A DNA stretch of 64,000 bases, from positions 434,001-498,000 of the forward strand of contig JAHJNN010000017.1 of the NCBI GenBank assembly GCA_018820765.1, given 5' to 3'. Positions 8,256-16,461 of this stretch are shown piece after piece. Position 1 is the first letter of the stretch, and every line of letters starts with the position of its first letter. The position numbers and the translations under genes were made by a program. Below the pieces are notes generated by a model. The model ran no database searches. It had not been told where the DNA came from and was given only the letters and a program-made list of their open reading frames with translations. The stretch comes from Gammaproteobacteria bacterium (GTDB lineage: Bacteria; Pseudomonadota; Gammaproteobacteria; Burkholderiales; Thiobacillaceae).

Positions 8256-11201
8256 TTACATCTGACTCAGCTTGTCCAGCAGCTGGGCGCGCTCTTCGGA
8301 CATGTCGCGGCCATGACGCCCGCTGGGGTAAGGCGCGTCCTTCAGCCCCTGCCACAGGGCGCGGTTGAAGCGCGGCTCATCCAGGTTGTCCTCTACGGAA
8401 AAGTCCTGGCCGCCCATGACCTGGGCCCAGTAATCGGCGCTACGCTTGGGCTTGGTGTAGGCCATGGCTTTCCCGGTAAGGGACAGGCTGTTGGCAGCGG
8501 TACGCTCCGGCAGCGGCAGACCGGTGGTACGCAGTACCTCAGGCACCAGAGCGGTGTAGCCCCAGGGGCGCTTCTGCTTCTCGAACAGCTCGGCCATGGG
8601 CAGGGCCAGACCATCGGTGATGCCCATGGGCTTGATGCCCAGGATGTCCTCGATGGTGCGCAGCATGCTCACTGTGGTGTAGTACTCGGACACCAGGGCG
8701 GTCTGCTTCACATAGGGCCCCACCACGTAGGCAATGCTGCGGTGGGCGTCCATGTGGTCGGGGGCGTTCTGGGCGTCGTCTTCCACGATGAAGACCAGGG
8801 TGTTGTCCCTGAACGGGCTGTTGGCCACCTTCTGCACCAGTTGACCGATGGCGTAATCGTTGTCGGCCATCTGGGTCTCCACGGTATTCACCCCGAACTT
8901 GGCCGTCGAGTAGTTGCCGAAGTGGTCATGGGGCAGGCGCACGAACGACAGATTGGGCAATTTACCCTTGGCCGCGTATTGGTCGAACTCCCGCTCCCAC
9001 TCCTTGAACAGGTAGAAATCCGCGTTGTTCTGGTCATAGCCGCGGAAATAGGGGTCGGTGTGGGGAGCAAGGGCCTGCTTGAGGGGCGCGGCCTGGGGCA
9101 GGCCGTAGGCGTGGGGGCTGGCCAGTTGCTCTTCGGTCATGGTGTTGGAACTAGCCAGGTTGCCCACGAAGAAGCCGTAGTTGCGGATGCTCAGCCCGGC
9201 ACGCAAGGCGCCGTCCCACAGGTAACCGGCCCCGGCCTCCTCGGCGGTATCCGGTGCGGCCACGTCCGCCGTCCCCGGCAGCAGGTCCGGATCGTTGGGA
9301 CTGGCGGGATTCTGCGCCACCCGCTCTGCGGTGGTGGGCAGGCTCACGTTGAGGTTGCGGTTGGCGCCTTCCCAGTCGTAGGTAAAGCCACGGCCGCCGT
9401 AGTTCACGGCGACGGTTTTCTCCGTGTAGTCGGAAGAGCGCGCGGCAGTGGTCCAGTTCCAGCCGTCACCGCTTACTTCGCCACTGTCGTGGAAGTTGTC
9501 CAAGGTCACGAAGTTGCGTGCCAAGGCATGGTGGTTGGGCGTGATGGGTTCGGGGAATAGGGTCAGGGAAGGGTCGCCGTTGCCTTTCTCCAGGTCGCCC
9601 AGCACTTGATCATAGGTGCGGTTCTCCTTCACCACGTAAATCACGTGCCTGATCTTGTTGCGCAAGAAGGACATCATCTCCCGGGCCTGGTCGTGTTTCC
9701 CGGTCTGTGAAAAGCCGTTGTTCTTCGCGACCTGCCAAGTGAGCCTGGTCAGTTCCTGCTCGCTGGGCATGGGCATTGTCAGGAAGCCCGCCTTGGTAAG
9801 CTGCCAGACGTACTGGTTGTTGGCGTTGCAACCGCTGAGGGAACCGGCTGTGGTGGAGGTGGTGTTGCGGCAGGCGCCCGGGTTAGGGCCGGCGTTGCTC
9901 TTGCCGTTGACCACGTAGAGGGTGTCGCCGTTCTTGCTCAGGCTCACCGAGTTGGGGTACCAGCCGGAGGGGATCAGGCCAATCACCTTGCTCTTGCGGC
10001 CGTCCTCATGCGCCTCGTCCCGATCGTCGCTGCCGCCGTGCTTCGCCTCGTGCTCCATCAGGCCAAGCTTCACCACGGCCACGGAGTTGGTTCCGCCATT
10101 GGTCACCAGCAGGAAGCGCTCGTCCGGGGTCAGAGCAAGACTGTTGGGGTTGGCACCGCGCAGCTTATCGGCCTTGGCCAGCACGCTCTTGGGCGCGGTA
10201 ACGTTGAATTCCTCCAGCACCGTATCGGTGACGGTGTCGATCACCGAGACGCTGTCGCTGTTGCCGTTGGCCACGAACAGGCGAGACTGGTCGCGGTTCA
10301 GCAGCATCTTGTTGGGTTGTCCGCCTACGCTGAAACGGTTGACCACAGCGGGCTGGGCGGCGGCGATGTCCAGTACCACCACTTCGCTATCGCGCTGGCT
10401 GGTTACATAGGCTTTGCCGTTGCCCTTGATCGCCACCCAGTAGAGATAGGAACCGCCCGGTACGCCGGTCTGGGCGGGATCGATCTTGCCAGGCCGCAGG
10501 TCCAGTTCGGCAACTTCAGCACGGGTCACCAGATCGACCACGCTGATGCTGTCGTTCTGCATGTTGGCGACCACCAGGCGCTTGCCGTCCTGGGTGACGG
10601 CCAGCCCGGCAGCGACCGGACGCACATTGATGCCCAAGCCAACGTTGCCATGGCCCAGGGCGATGGCGGCCTGTTCAGCCCAAGTGCCGGCTTGCAGACC
10701 ATAGACATGCACGTTGTCGTTGATGCCGCCGGAGACGTAGAACTCCTGGCCGCTGGGGTTCCAGGCGATGCCGTTGAAGGTATTGGGCACCTGGATGACC
10801 TGGCGCTTGATGGGCGTGCCGGCGGAGATATCGTAGACGAAGACGTACTCGTTGGATTCGGCGGTGACGCGGCTGCCGGTAGGGCCGTTGTTGCGGTTAT
10901 AGCCGCTGGTGAGGATGAGCAGGGTGTTGCCGTCCGGGCTGGTGCTGGTGGCCACTGCCTGGCCGGCCACAAAATCGGGATTGGTCGGCAGATCCGGATT
11001 GAGGGTCTGGAACAGGGCACCACTGGCCGCCTCGGGGGTGATGCGCACACCGGTAGGCAGCATTTCGCCTACCGGCAGGTCGTCGCCGTGCTTGTAGTGG
11101 TGGTCGGCAGGGCCATCGGCCAGAGCGACGCTGGAGATGGTGGTCAGACTGGCCGCGACGAGCACGGCCAGGGTTTTGCGTCGGATATGATGGTGTTGCA
11201 T
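8256..11201 (-). CDS. YVTN beta-propeller/phosphoesterase fusion, longer paralogue
   Basis: A 981-residue exported protein, paralogue of the 3503-6061 product. It has a signal peptide (HHHIRRKTLAVLVAASLTT, cleavage near VALADG), then propeller blades such as LFVANGNSDSVSVIDTVTD, then the phosphoesterase domain from RHVIYVVKENRTYDQVLGD with IVEDDAQNAPDHMDAHRSIA. Compared with the paralogue it carries extra sequence, including a segment near ACRNTTSTTAGSLSGCNANN with two cysteines and a longer loop in the phosphoesterase half. The ATG at 11201 is preceded by AGGAGA. It is downstream of a 46-residue Cys-rich peptide gene and a hairpin, and upstream of the TonB-dependent receptor, all on one strand. 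Function is inferred only from domain make-up. Confidence 0.85.
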   Translation of the reverse strand: MQHHHIRRKTLAVLVAASLTTISSVALADGPADHHYKHGDDLPVGEMLPTGVRITPEAASGALFQTLNPDLPTNPDFVAGQAVATSTSPDGNTLLILTSGYNRNNGPTGSRVTAESNEYVFVYDISAGTPIKRQVIQVPNTFNGIAWNPSGQEFYVSGGINDNVHVYGLQAGTWAEQAAIALGHGNVGLGINVRPVAAGLAVTQDGKRLVVANMQNDSISVVDLVTRAEVAELDLRPGKIDPAQTGVPGGSYLYWVAIKGNGKAYVTSQRDSEVVVLDIAAAQPAVVNRFSVGGQPNKMLLNRDQSRLFVANGNSDSVSVIDTVTDTVLEEFNVTAPKSVLAKADKLRGANPNSLALTPDERFLLVTNGGTNSVAVVKLGLMEHEAKHGGSDDRDEAHEDGRKSKVIGLIPSGWYPNSVSLSKNGDTLYVVNGKSNAGPNPGACRNTTSTTAGSLSGCNANNQYVWQLTKAGFLTMPMPSEQELTRLTWQVAKNNGFSQTGKHDQAREMMSFLRNKIRHVIYVVKENRTYDQVLGDLEKGNGDPSLTLFPEPITPNHHALARNFVTLDNFHDSGEVSGDGWNWTTAARSSDYTEKTVAVNYGGRGFTYDWEGANRNLNVSLPTTAERVAQNPASPNDPDLLPGTADVAAPDTAEEAGAGYLWDGALRAGLSIRNYGFFVGNLASSNTMTEEQLASPHAYGLPQAAPLKQALAPHTDPYFRGYDQNNADFYLFKEWEREFDQYAAKGKLPNLSFVRLPHDHFGNYSTAKFGVNTVETQMADNDYAIGQLVQKVANSPFRDNTLVFIVEDDAQNAPDHMDAHRSIAYVVGPYVKQTALVSEYYTTVSMLRTIEDILGIKPMGITDGLALPMAELFEKQKRPWGYTALVPEVLRTTGLPLPERTAANSLSLTGKAMAYTKPKRSADYWAQVMGGQDFSVEDNLDEPRFNRALWQGLKDAPYPSGRHGRDMSEERAQLLDKLSQM

Positions 11202-11284
11202 GCGAATCTCCTAGGTACGGTTGGGTGGGATGGCGTCCGCATGTGATGCAAGGGATGCCGAGGGTGTCGTCCAAATCGGCCGAC

Positions 11285-11311
11285 ACCGGTTTCCCTTGGG
11301 AGGAAACCGGT
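11285..11311 (-). promoter_or_regulatory. hairpin between peptide gene and YVTN gene
   Basis: ACCGGTTTCC and GGAAACCGGT form a perfect 10-bp stem with a 7-base loop. The stem begins directly after the stop codon of the 46-residue ORF and lies 84 bases before the YVTN gene start. On the minus strand no T run follows, so it is more likely an mRNA-processing, stabilising or attenuating structure than a full terminator. Confidence 0.5.
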
Positions 11312-11452
11312 TTATTTGAGCGGCTTCATTGTTCTTCTCGCTGATCCATGGCTGGTGCATGTGCAGCACCCGCGGCGGGCTATCTGAATTGAGGAGGCCT
11401 CGCGCAGATTGAGTTCGTTGTATCGGGGCGGCTGAAGTTGGAGAGGCTTCAT
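11312..11452 (-). CDS. Cys-rich 46-residue peptide, unknown
   Basis: A short frame not large enough for most gene callers. ATG at 11452 is preceded by GGGGAGA at a spacing of about 7 bases, a strong ribosome-binding site. The peptide has a hydrophilic N-terminal half (PPRYNELNLREASS), then IARRGCCTCTSHGSARR, with three cysteines in a CCxC cluster, and ends MKPLK. There is no signal peptide. The leader-plus-core look recalls ribosomally made, modified peptides, but no modifying enzyme is seen nearby. It could instead be a leader peptide that controls the downstream YVTN gene together with the hairpin at 11285-11311. No homologue is known to me. Confidence 0.5.
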   Translation of the reverse strand: MKPLQLQPPRYNELNLREASSIQIARRGCCTCTSHGSARRTMKPLK

Positions 11453-11542
11453 GGTTTTTTCTCCCCAATAAAATTAGCGGGTGGGCACGCGCTGGTTGCA
11501 GCGGTTCGCGCGCTTGTAATGGGTATGTCTTCTGCCAGCGCA

Positions 11543-12355
11543 TCAGGTCAATTCGAACCGAAAGAGGTAGCGGTACCAAGAGGCAGGCGCCCCCCCCGTA
11601 GGGAGGACGAAGCGCCAATGGCGCAGCGACTCCACCGCCGCTGCATCCAGGTCAGCATGGCCAGAGGAATGCAGCATCCTGACCTCAGCCACCGAACCGT
11701 TGGCCTCCACGCGGAAGCCTAGGGTTGCCAGTCCCGTCCGCTTCTCCCAGCGGGCCTCTTCGGGGTATTCGGGGGCAGGGGAATGCAGGGCCTTGGGCGC
11801 CCGGTAGGGTGCGGCGAGCGTGCCAGCCGACACGTCTGGGGCCTTAGGCGGATCGCCGCCCGACAACCCCGGCAGGTTCCCGATTACCGCAGCGCTGGCG
11901 AGTGCAGAAGGCGATAGGACTGACGTTCCTTGGGGGGGTGGAGCGGCGCTATCCAACGGCTCAGGGTGACGCACCTGACCCTTTACGATCTCGGATAGAG
12001 GCGCGGCCTCCGCTGCAGGCGTCGCGACCGCTACGACCGACGGCTCCACTGCTGGTGTCGTGGCAGGCGCGTGGGCCGACGGGGCCACAGTGGCATGGCG
12101 ATCTTGGGGAAGCTTGGGATTCGGTGCCCGGGCGGTTCTGGTGTCCGGCATGCCGACAGGGATCAGCCCGGCTACCTGGGCAGGACGCTCATCAAGGAGG
12201 CGGACCTGGATGGGTGGCGACGGCAGGCCAGTGGGAGGTGGCGGCGGCGGCACGAAGCCTGACAAGACTGCGGCGTGCAGCGCGCCGGACAGGCCAAATG
12301 TCAACGGTAGGCGCATCACATCGGGGATCATCGTCATGGCTGCCAGGCCGCACAC
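11543..12355 (-). CDS. TonB-family energy transducer
   Basis: A 270-residue protein with the layout of TonB. An N-terminal hydrophobic anchor (RLPLTFGLSGALHAAVLSGF) leads into a Pro-rich PPPPPPTGLPSPP and a long Pro/Ala linker, then a C-terminal TonB domain of about 85 residues (PAPEYPEEARWEKRTGLATL, VRMLHSSGHADLDAAAVESL, HWRFVLP). The frame opens with GTG at 12355; an ATG at 12337 is the alternative. No exbB or exbD is next to it, so it must use partners coded elsewhere. It should energise the TonB-dependent receptor at 6094-8115. The Pro-rich spacer spans the periplasm. Confidence 0.85.
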   Translation of the reverse strand: MCGLAAMTMIPDVMRLPLTFGLSGALHAAVLSGFVPPPPPPTGLPSPPIQVRLLDERPAQVAGLIPVGMPDTRTARAPNPKLPQDRHATVAPSAHAPATTPAVEPSVVAVATPAAEAAPLSEIVKGQVRHPEPLDSAAPPPQGTSVLSPSALASAAVIGNLPGLSGGDPPKAPDVSAGTLAAPYRAPKALHSPAPEYPEEARWEKRTGLATLGFRVEANGSVAEVRMLHSSGHADLDAAAVESLRHWRFVLPTGGAPASWYRYLFRFELT

Positions 12356-12622
12356 TGCTGCTTCCCGCAGCCTCGTGCCACCCCGTTCTTCCAGGAGTTA
12401 TTGGATATACCGATCATTGCAAGGGAATATGACAAGCAGTCGGATGGCCAACCTGATCCCTTTTTTTGTGTCCGGCATCCTCTGATGAAAAACCATCTCA
12501 GATTTTGTCGGCATTACTTTCGGAAATCGCAAAGAAATTTTGCGATTAAGTGGGCGGCAGCCTTCTGGTGTCGGCCAGAATTGGCCGACTGAACATCCTG
12601 GGATGGATGACCGCTTCTGATC

Positions 12623-12640
12623 TATTGTGTTGAAAAACTC
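12623..12640 (-). repeat. 18-bp inverted repeat, right copy
   Basis: On the minus strand this reads GAGTTTTTCAACACAATA, exactly as the copy at 3367-3384 reads on the plus strand. It lies about 130 bases beyond the 3' end of the decayed transposase, where an insertion sequence end is expected. Confidence 0.7.
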
Positions 12641-12662
12641 GGTTCTGATTTGAAGGTGAACT

Positions 12663-12691
12663 GGCCCCGAAATTTCTGGGGCCGGTTTTTT
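12663..12691 (+). terminator. terminator-like hairpin beside the IS end
   Basis: GGCCCC, an 8-base AT-rich loop and GGGGCC, then CGG and six T residues on the plus strand. It points away from tonB; no plus-strand gene ends here, so it may belong to the insertion sequence. Confidence 0.5.
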
Positions 12692-12769
12692 GTTGGTTGG
12701 GTGCTGTCTTGCTCTGGGCAATCAGCCCAGATCTCTTATCAGGCAGGCATCATTCCCGCTTCTGTACTA

Positions 12770-13196
12770 CTGAAAGTCGCTGCGTGAGAAGGTGCCATCG
12801 TCACGCCCCGACTTGTCGAACACAGGCACGTGCGGTTCGATCTGCTTCTCATCAACCATCCACCCCAGCATGGCTGGCCGAACCATAGTTGGTGTCCCCC
12901 ACCAGGCATGTGGGCTTCAGATCGAATTTCTCCTCGACCCGATTGATCATGATCCGGGTTGCCTTGGCCTCCGCCGCCTTGTTCACGGGTGATGCTTTCG
13001 ACATCAACAATAATGCCTGCCTTGAGGTCTATCAGTGGCATAGGTGTAGATGGCAGGCCCACCTGCGCCGTCCAGGTCGAAGCGGGATCGGTCAGTGAGA
13101 TCGCCTTGGGTGGCGTGGCTGGGGTATTGGTTTCATCCAGGGCAGCCAGATACTCACGTACCGGCCGAGTGGCCTCTTCAGTGGCTCGGCAGGAAC
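12770..13196 (-). pseudogene. IS1182-like transposase remnant, frameshifted
   Basis: Three reading frames on the minus strand together spell an IS1182-type transposase segment. The first holds EYLAALDETNTPA, SLTDPASTW and LIDLKAGIIVDVESITRE. The second has KATRIMINRVEEKFDLKP and LVGDTNYGSASH. The third has MLGWMVDEKQIEPHVPVFD and RDDGTFSRSDFQ. At least two frameshifts and stop codons separate them, and the N-terminal half is missing, so it cannot make an active enzyme. It is joined on the right to the 3' end of the phospholipase gene. It marks an old insertion at the edge of the TonB cassette. Confidence 0.8.
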
Positions 13197-13235
13197 AGTC
13201 GTTTACACACTGCACCCCGGATACGACTACCGTAT

Positions 13236-14303
13236 CTACATGCCTTCGGTCAGGCTGACGCCGATGCCGAACGACTGCTGGCTGTGGTTGTAGTCGATCA
13301 GCGATTCGCCGTAGCCGTTGAAGTACTGCACATAGCCCTTGAGGCGCCCATACAGGGGGAAGCTCCAGTTGAGCTTCAGCGCGCCGCGGTTGTCGGTGCG
13401 CTTGAAGTTGTTGCGCAGCAACAGCGAATAGGCGTTGCGCCCTTTGCGATAGACCACCTGCATGTCGCCGTGCCCGAGGTAATCCTCGATGTCGGGGTTG
13501 TCGTCCACATCGTGTTCCGGGATGCGGTACCAGGGCCGGACCCATAGCGCCAGATTGCCGCGCTCAAACCCGAACTGCGCATAGACCCGGTTCCAGCTGC
13601 GCGACAGCCCTTCGCCGCGGCCATTCGACTGGTGCACCAGCCCGAGGTTGATGAACCGGCCGCGAAAACCGCCGAGTTCGTAATCCGTGCGATAAGTCAG
13701 GATCGCTTCGGGCTCGTAGTTGGTCTCGCGGAACGGCGAGGAAATCGTGCTGTTGTAGGCCTGCCAGAACGAGGTGATGGTGTAGCCGAACCACAGGTCG
13801 AGATTGTCGTGACCGAACACGCCCTCCATGCCCTTGATCTTGAAGCTCAGCTGCAATTCGGTTTCGAGATTCTCGAGCCCCAGATCGGGCTGCATGAGCG
13901 TGCTCTGGAACGGGGTGCTGTTGGGTGCGTTGCTGTACTTGATCGGCAGGAAGTAATTGGGACGGTGCGGGCGGAACAGGAAGGCGCCCTGCTTGGCTTC
14001 GTCGTCGAGTTCCCAGTGGCGCGACAGCGCCGACAGCAGATCGGGTTCGTCTTGCACCGGTTGGGCCGCCACGGGCAACGGCTCAAGCAGGGTTTCGGTC
14101 CTGGCGCCGGCCGGAGGGACGGGTGTTACCTCGGGCTGCGAACGTCCGGACACGCGGTCGTAGCACGCCAGCCGTTCGGCATCTCCTGGAATCGCGCTGC
14201 AGCCTTCCCATTCGGCGACCGAGGCGGCGTGCGCCTGACCGAAGAGGACGGTCAGCAGCAGTGCTGGCAGGAATCCGCTCAACGCTTGACGCTTGAGCCC
14301 CAT
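13236..14303 (-). CDS. pldA: outer-membrane phospholipase A
   Basis: A 355-residue exported beta-barrel lipase of the OMPLA family (phospholipase A1/A2 activity on outer-membrane phospholipids). Signal peptide in QALSGFLPALLLTVLFGQ, cleavage near HAASV. An N-terminal extension has two cysteines (EGCSAIPGDAERLACYDRV). The catalytic motif GLVHQSNGRGE holds the His and Ser equivalents of E. coli His142/Ser144, and SRSWNRVY should supply the Asn. The barrel ends with SFGIGVSLTEGM. The start at 14303 begins 8 bases after the stop of the beta-CASP nuclease gene, so it is the last gene of that operon. The decayed transposase lies right behind its stop codon. Confidence 0.9.
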   Translation of the reverse strand: MGLKRQALSGFLPALLLTVLFGQAHAASVAEWEGCSAIPGDAERLACYDRVSGRSQPEVTPVPPAGARTETLLEPLPVAAQPVQDEPDLLSALSRHWELDDEAKQGAFLFRPHRPNYFLPIKYSNAPNSTPFQSTLMQPDLGLENLETELQLSFKIKGMEGVFGHDNLDLWFGYTITSFWQAYNSTISSPFRETNYEPEAILTYRTDYELGGFRGRFINLGLVHQSNGRGEGLSRSWNRVYAQFGFERGNLALWVRPWYRIPEHDVDDNPDIEDYLGHGDMQVVYRKGRNAYSLLLRNNFKRTDNRGALKLNWSFPLYGRLKGYVQYFNGYGESLIDYNHSQQSFGIGVSLTEGM

Positions 14304-14311
14304 CGCACGCA

Positions 14312-15742
14312 CTAGTCGAGAACCACGCTCAGGCCGGGTGTCGGTGCCATCGCATCCCAGCCGAACTGCGTTTGTAGGTCGGCCGCAAATCCGTTCGCCA
14401 CCGTTTCCTCGCCGTGCACCACGAACACCTTGCGCGGCTTGCTGCGGAAGTGGCCCAGCCAGGCGAGCAATGCGGTGCGGTCGGCGTGGGCCGACAGCCC
14501 GCCCAGGGTGTAGAGGTCGGCGCGCACCGGAATGTCCTCGCCCAACAGGCGCACGCGTCTGGCGCCGTCGACCAGACGGCGGCCGAAGGTGCCGGCGGCC
14601 TGGAAGCCGGTGATGAGGATGGTCGATTCGTGGCGCGGCAGGTTGGCGCGCAGGTGGAATTTGATGCGCCCGGCTTCGCACATGCCGCTGGCGGAAATGA
14701 TGACGGCGCCGCCGGTGATGCGGTCGAGCGACTTCGACTCTTCGACGTCCTCGACGAAATCGAGCTTGCGGAAATGCGCCGCGCCGCCGTGGCGGCCCAT
14801 CAGCGCATGGGTTTCGGCGTCGAGCAGCGCCATGTGCTTGTAGGTGATTTCGGTGGCGGCGGTGGCCATCGGCGAATCGACGAACACGGTGAGCTTGGGG
14901 ATGCGTCCCTGGCGGGTGAGGTCGGCCAGCAGGTAGAGCATGTCCTGGGTGCGGCCGACCGCGAAGGCGGGAATGATGACGTTGCCGCCTTTGCGTTCGA
15001 GGGTGTCGTTGATCGCTTCCACCAGCTCGTCCTGCGTCGCGTCCATGCTCTTGTGGTCGCGGTTGCCGTAGGTCGATTCGACGAGAAGGTAGTCGGCATC
15101 GTGGATGTGGGTGGGGTCCTGCAGCAGCGGCCGCGCGGGCTGGCCGAGGTCGCCGGAAAACACGATCTTGCGGCGGCGTTCGCCTTCGCCCACCCACACT
15201 TCGACGATGGCCGAGCCGAGGATGTGGCCGGCGTCGCGGAAGGTGCAGCGCACCAGCGGGTGCGGGGCGATTTCCAGGTCGTAGTCGACCGGGTTCAGCT
15301 GCTTCAGCGAGGCCTGGGCCTGGGCCACGGTGTACAGCGGCGCGGTGTCGCGCGGCGGCAGTCCGCGCGCGGCGGCGCGCTTGGCCATGTCCTGGCGGAA
15401 GCGGTTGAGGGTGGCGTATTCGGCTTCCTTTTCCTGGATGTGCGCGGAATCGGGCAGCATCACCGCCAACAGGTCGCAGGTGGCGCGGGTGGTGTGAATG
15501 GTGCCGCGGAAGCCGAGCGCGACCAGCCGCGGCAGCAGGCCGGAATGGTCGATGTGGGCATGGGTGAGGATGACGAAATCGATCGTGCGCGGATCGAAGT
15601 TGAAGGCGCGGCGGTTCTTTTCGCGCGTCTCGCGGCCGCCCTGGAACATGCCGCAGTCGACCAGAAAGCGCACGCCGTCGGCTTCCACCAGGTAGCTTGA
15701 GCCGGTCACTTCGCGCGCCGCGCCGAGAAAGGTCAGTCTCAT
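14312..15742 (-). CDS. metallo-beta-lactamase/beta-CASP RNase family protein
   Basis: A 476-residue cytoplasmic protein of the CPSF73/YSH1-like group. The N-terminal metallo-beta-lactamase core has the zinc motif LTHAHIDHSG, then FRDAGHILGSA and FSGDLG. The beta-CASP cap has ESTYGNRDH, GNVIIPAFAVGRTQD and SASGMCEAGRIK. GGLSAHADRTALLAWL and VVHGEE complete the active site. Members cut RNA endo- or exonucleolytically. Its ATG overlaps the stop of the upstream ABC ATPase gene (ATGA), so the two are translationally coupled. Coupling of an RNA nuclease with an exporter is unusual and may simply be operon inheritance. Confidence 0.92.
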   Translation of the reverse strand: MRLTFLGAAREVTGSSYLVEADGVRFLVDCGMFQGGRETREKNRRAFNFDPRTIDFVILTHAHIDHSGLLPRLVALGFRGTIHTTRATCDLLAVMLPDSAHIQEKEAEYATLNRFRQDMAKRAAARGLPPRDTAPLYTVAQAQASLKQLNPVDYDLEIAPHPLVRCTFRDAGHILGSAIVEVWVGEGERRRKIVFSGDLGQPARPLLQDPTHIHDADYLLVESTYGNRDHKSMDATQDELVEAINDTLERKGGNVIIPAFAVGRTQDMLYLLADLTRQGRIPKLTVFVDSPMATAATEITYKHMALLDAETHALMGRHGGAAHFRKLDFVEDVEESKSLDRITGGAVIISASGMCEAGRIKFHLRANLPRHESTILITGFQAAGTFGRRLVDGARRVRLLGEDIPVRADLYTLGGLSAHADRTALLAWLGHFRSKPRKVFVVHGEETVANGFAADLQTQFGWDAMAPTPGLSVVLD

Positions 15743-16461
15743 AGTTGTCTTCCCTCGCCTGCTTCCTCGTAGGTCCTGCCGTCGCGGATATGGTAAATGC
15801 GTTTGAAGGTGGGAATGATCTTCTCGTCGTGGGTGACGACGATGATCGCGGTCTGGAATTCCTCCGCCAGGCGGTTGAGGATCTTCACCACGGTGAGCGC
15901 GCGCTCGCTGTCGAGCGGCGCGGTCGGCTCGTCGGCGAGGATGATCGGCGGCTTGTTGGCGAGCGCCCGCGCAATCGCCACGCGCTGCTGTTCGCCGCCG
16001 GAGAGTTCGGGGATGCGCGCCCCGGCGCGGTGCTGCACGTCGAGCGCGGTCAGCATCTCGAGCGCGGTGCTGCGCGCCTCGGCATTCGACACGCCGGCCA
16101 GCATCGGCAGCAGGGCGACGTTGTCGGTGGCGTCGAGGAAGGGGATCAGGTAGGGCGCCTGGAACACGAAGCCGATGCGGTCGCGGCGCAGCGCGCGCAG
16201 GTCGCCGGCCTTCCAGCCGTTGTCGTAGATGACTTCGCCGCCGAGGGTGAATTTCCCTGCCGTGGGCTCGATCACCGCGCCCAGGCATTTCAGCAGCGTG
16301 GTCTTGCCGGAGCCGGACGGCCCGATCAGCCCGACCACCTCGCCCGGATAGACCGTCATGTCGACGCCCTTCAGCGCGTCGACCGCGGCGCTGCCGTGGC
16401 CGTAGCACTTGGTGATGCCTTCGATGAGGATGGCGGGTTGGATTGAAGCAGCTTCAGCCAC
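15739..16461 (-). CDS. ABC exporter ATPase, DevA/LolD/MacB type
   Basis: A 240-residue nucleotide-binding subunit. Walker A is GPSGSGKTT, the signature is LSGGEQQRVAIARAL, Walker B is PPIILADEPTAPLDS (Pro in the place of the usual Thr after TA), and the H-loop is VVTHDEKI. The family powers FtsX-like permeases that export lipids, peptides or glycolipids. It overlaps the permease gene upstream by 8 bp and the beta-CASP gene downstream by 4 bp. With the fusion protein it should form a three-part exporter of the DevBCA kind. Confidence 0.92.
   Translation of the reverse strand: MAEAASIQPAILIEGITKCYGHGSAAVDALKGVDMTVYPGEVVGLIGPSGSGKTTLLKCLGAVIEPTAGKFTLGGEVIYDNGWKAGDLRALRRDRIGFVFQAPYLIPFLDATDNVALLPMLAGVSNAEARSTALEMLTALDVQHRAGARIPELSGGEQQRVAIARALANKPPIILADEPTAPLDSERALTVVKILNRLAEEFQTAIIVVTHDEKIIPTFKRIYHIRDGRTYEEAGEGRQL

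Larger units (their letters stand above)
12356..12769. other. intergenic region with IS end and hairpin
   Basis: About 410 bases upstream of tonB. It has no convincing gene. It holds the right copy of the 18-bp inverted repeat (12623-12640) and a GC-rich hairpin followed by six T residues on the plus strand (12663-12691). AT content is higher than in the flanking genes. The tonB promoter should lie near its left side. Confidence 0.5.

Noticed and set aside
7249..11246. Long plus-strand frames opposite the receptor and the second YVTN gene
   Set aside because: Same shadow effect; the minus-strand proteins have clear domains and signal peptides.
12739..13545. A single 268-codon minus-strand protein
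   Set aside because: It joins shadow sequence of pldA to one frame of the decayed transposase; the true content is a frameshifted pseudogene.
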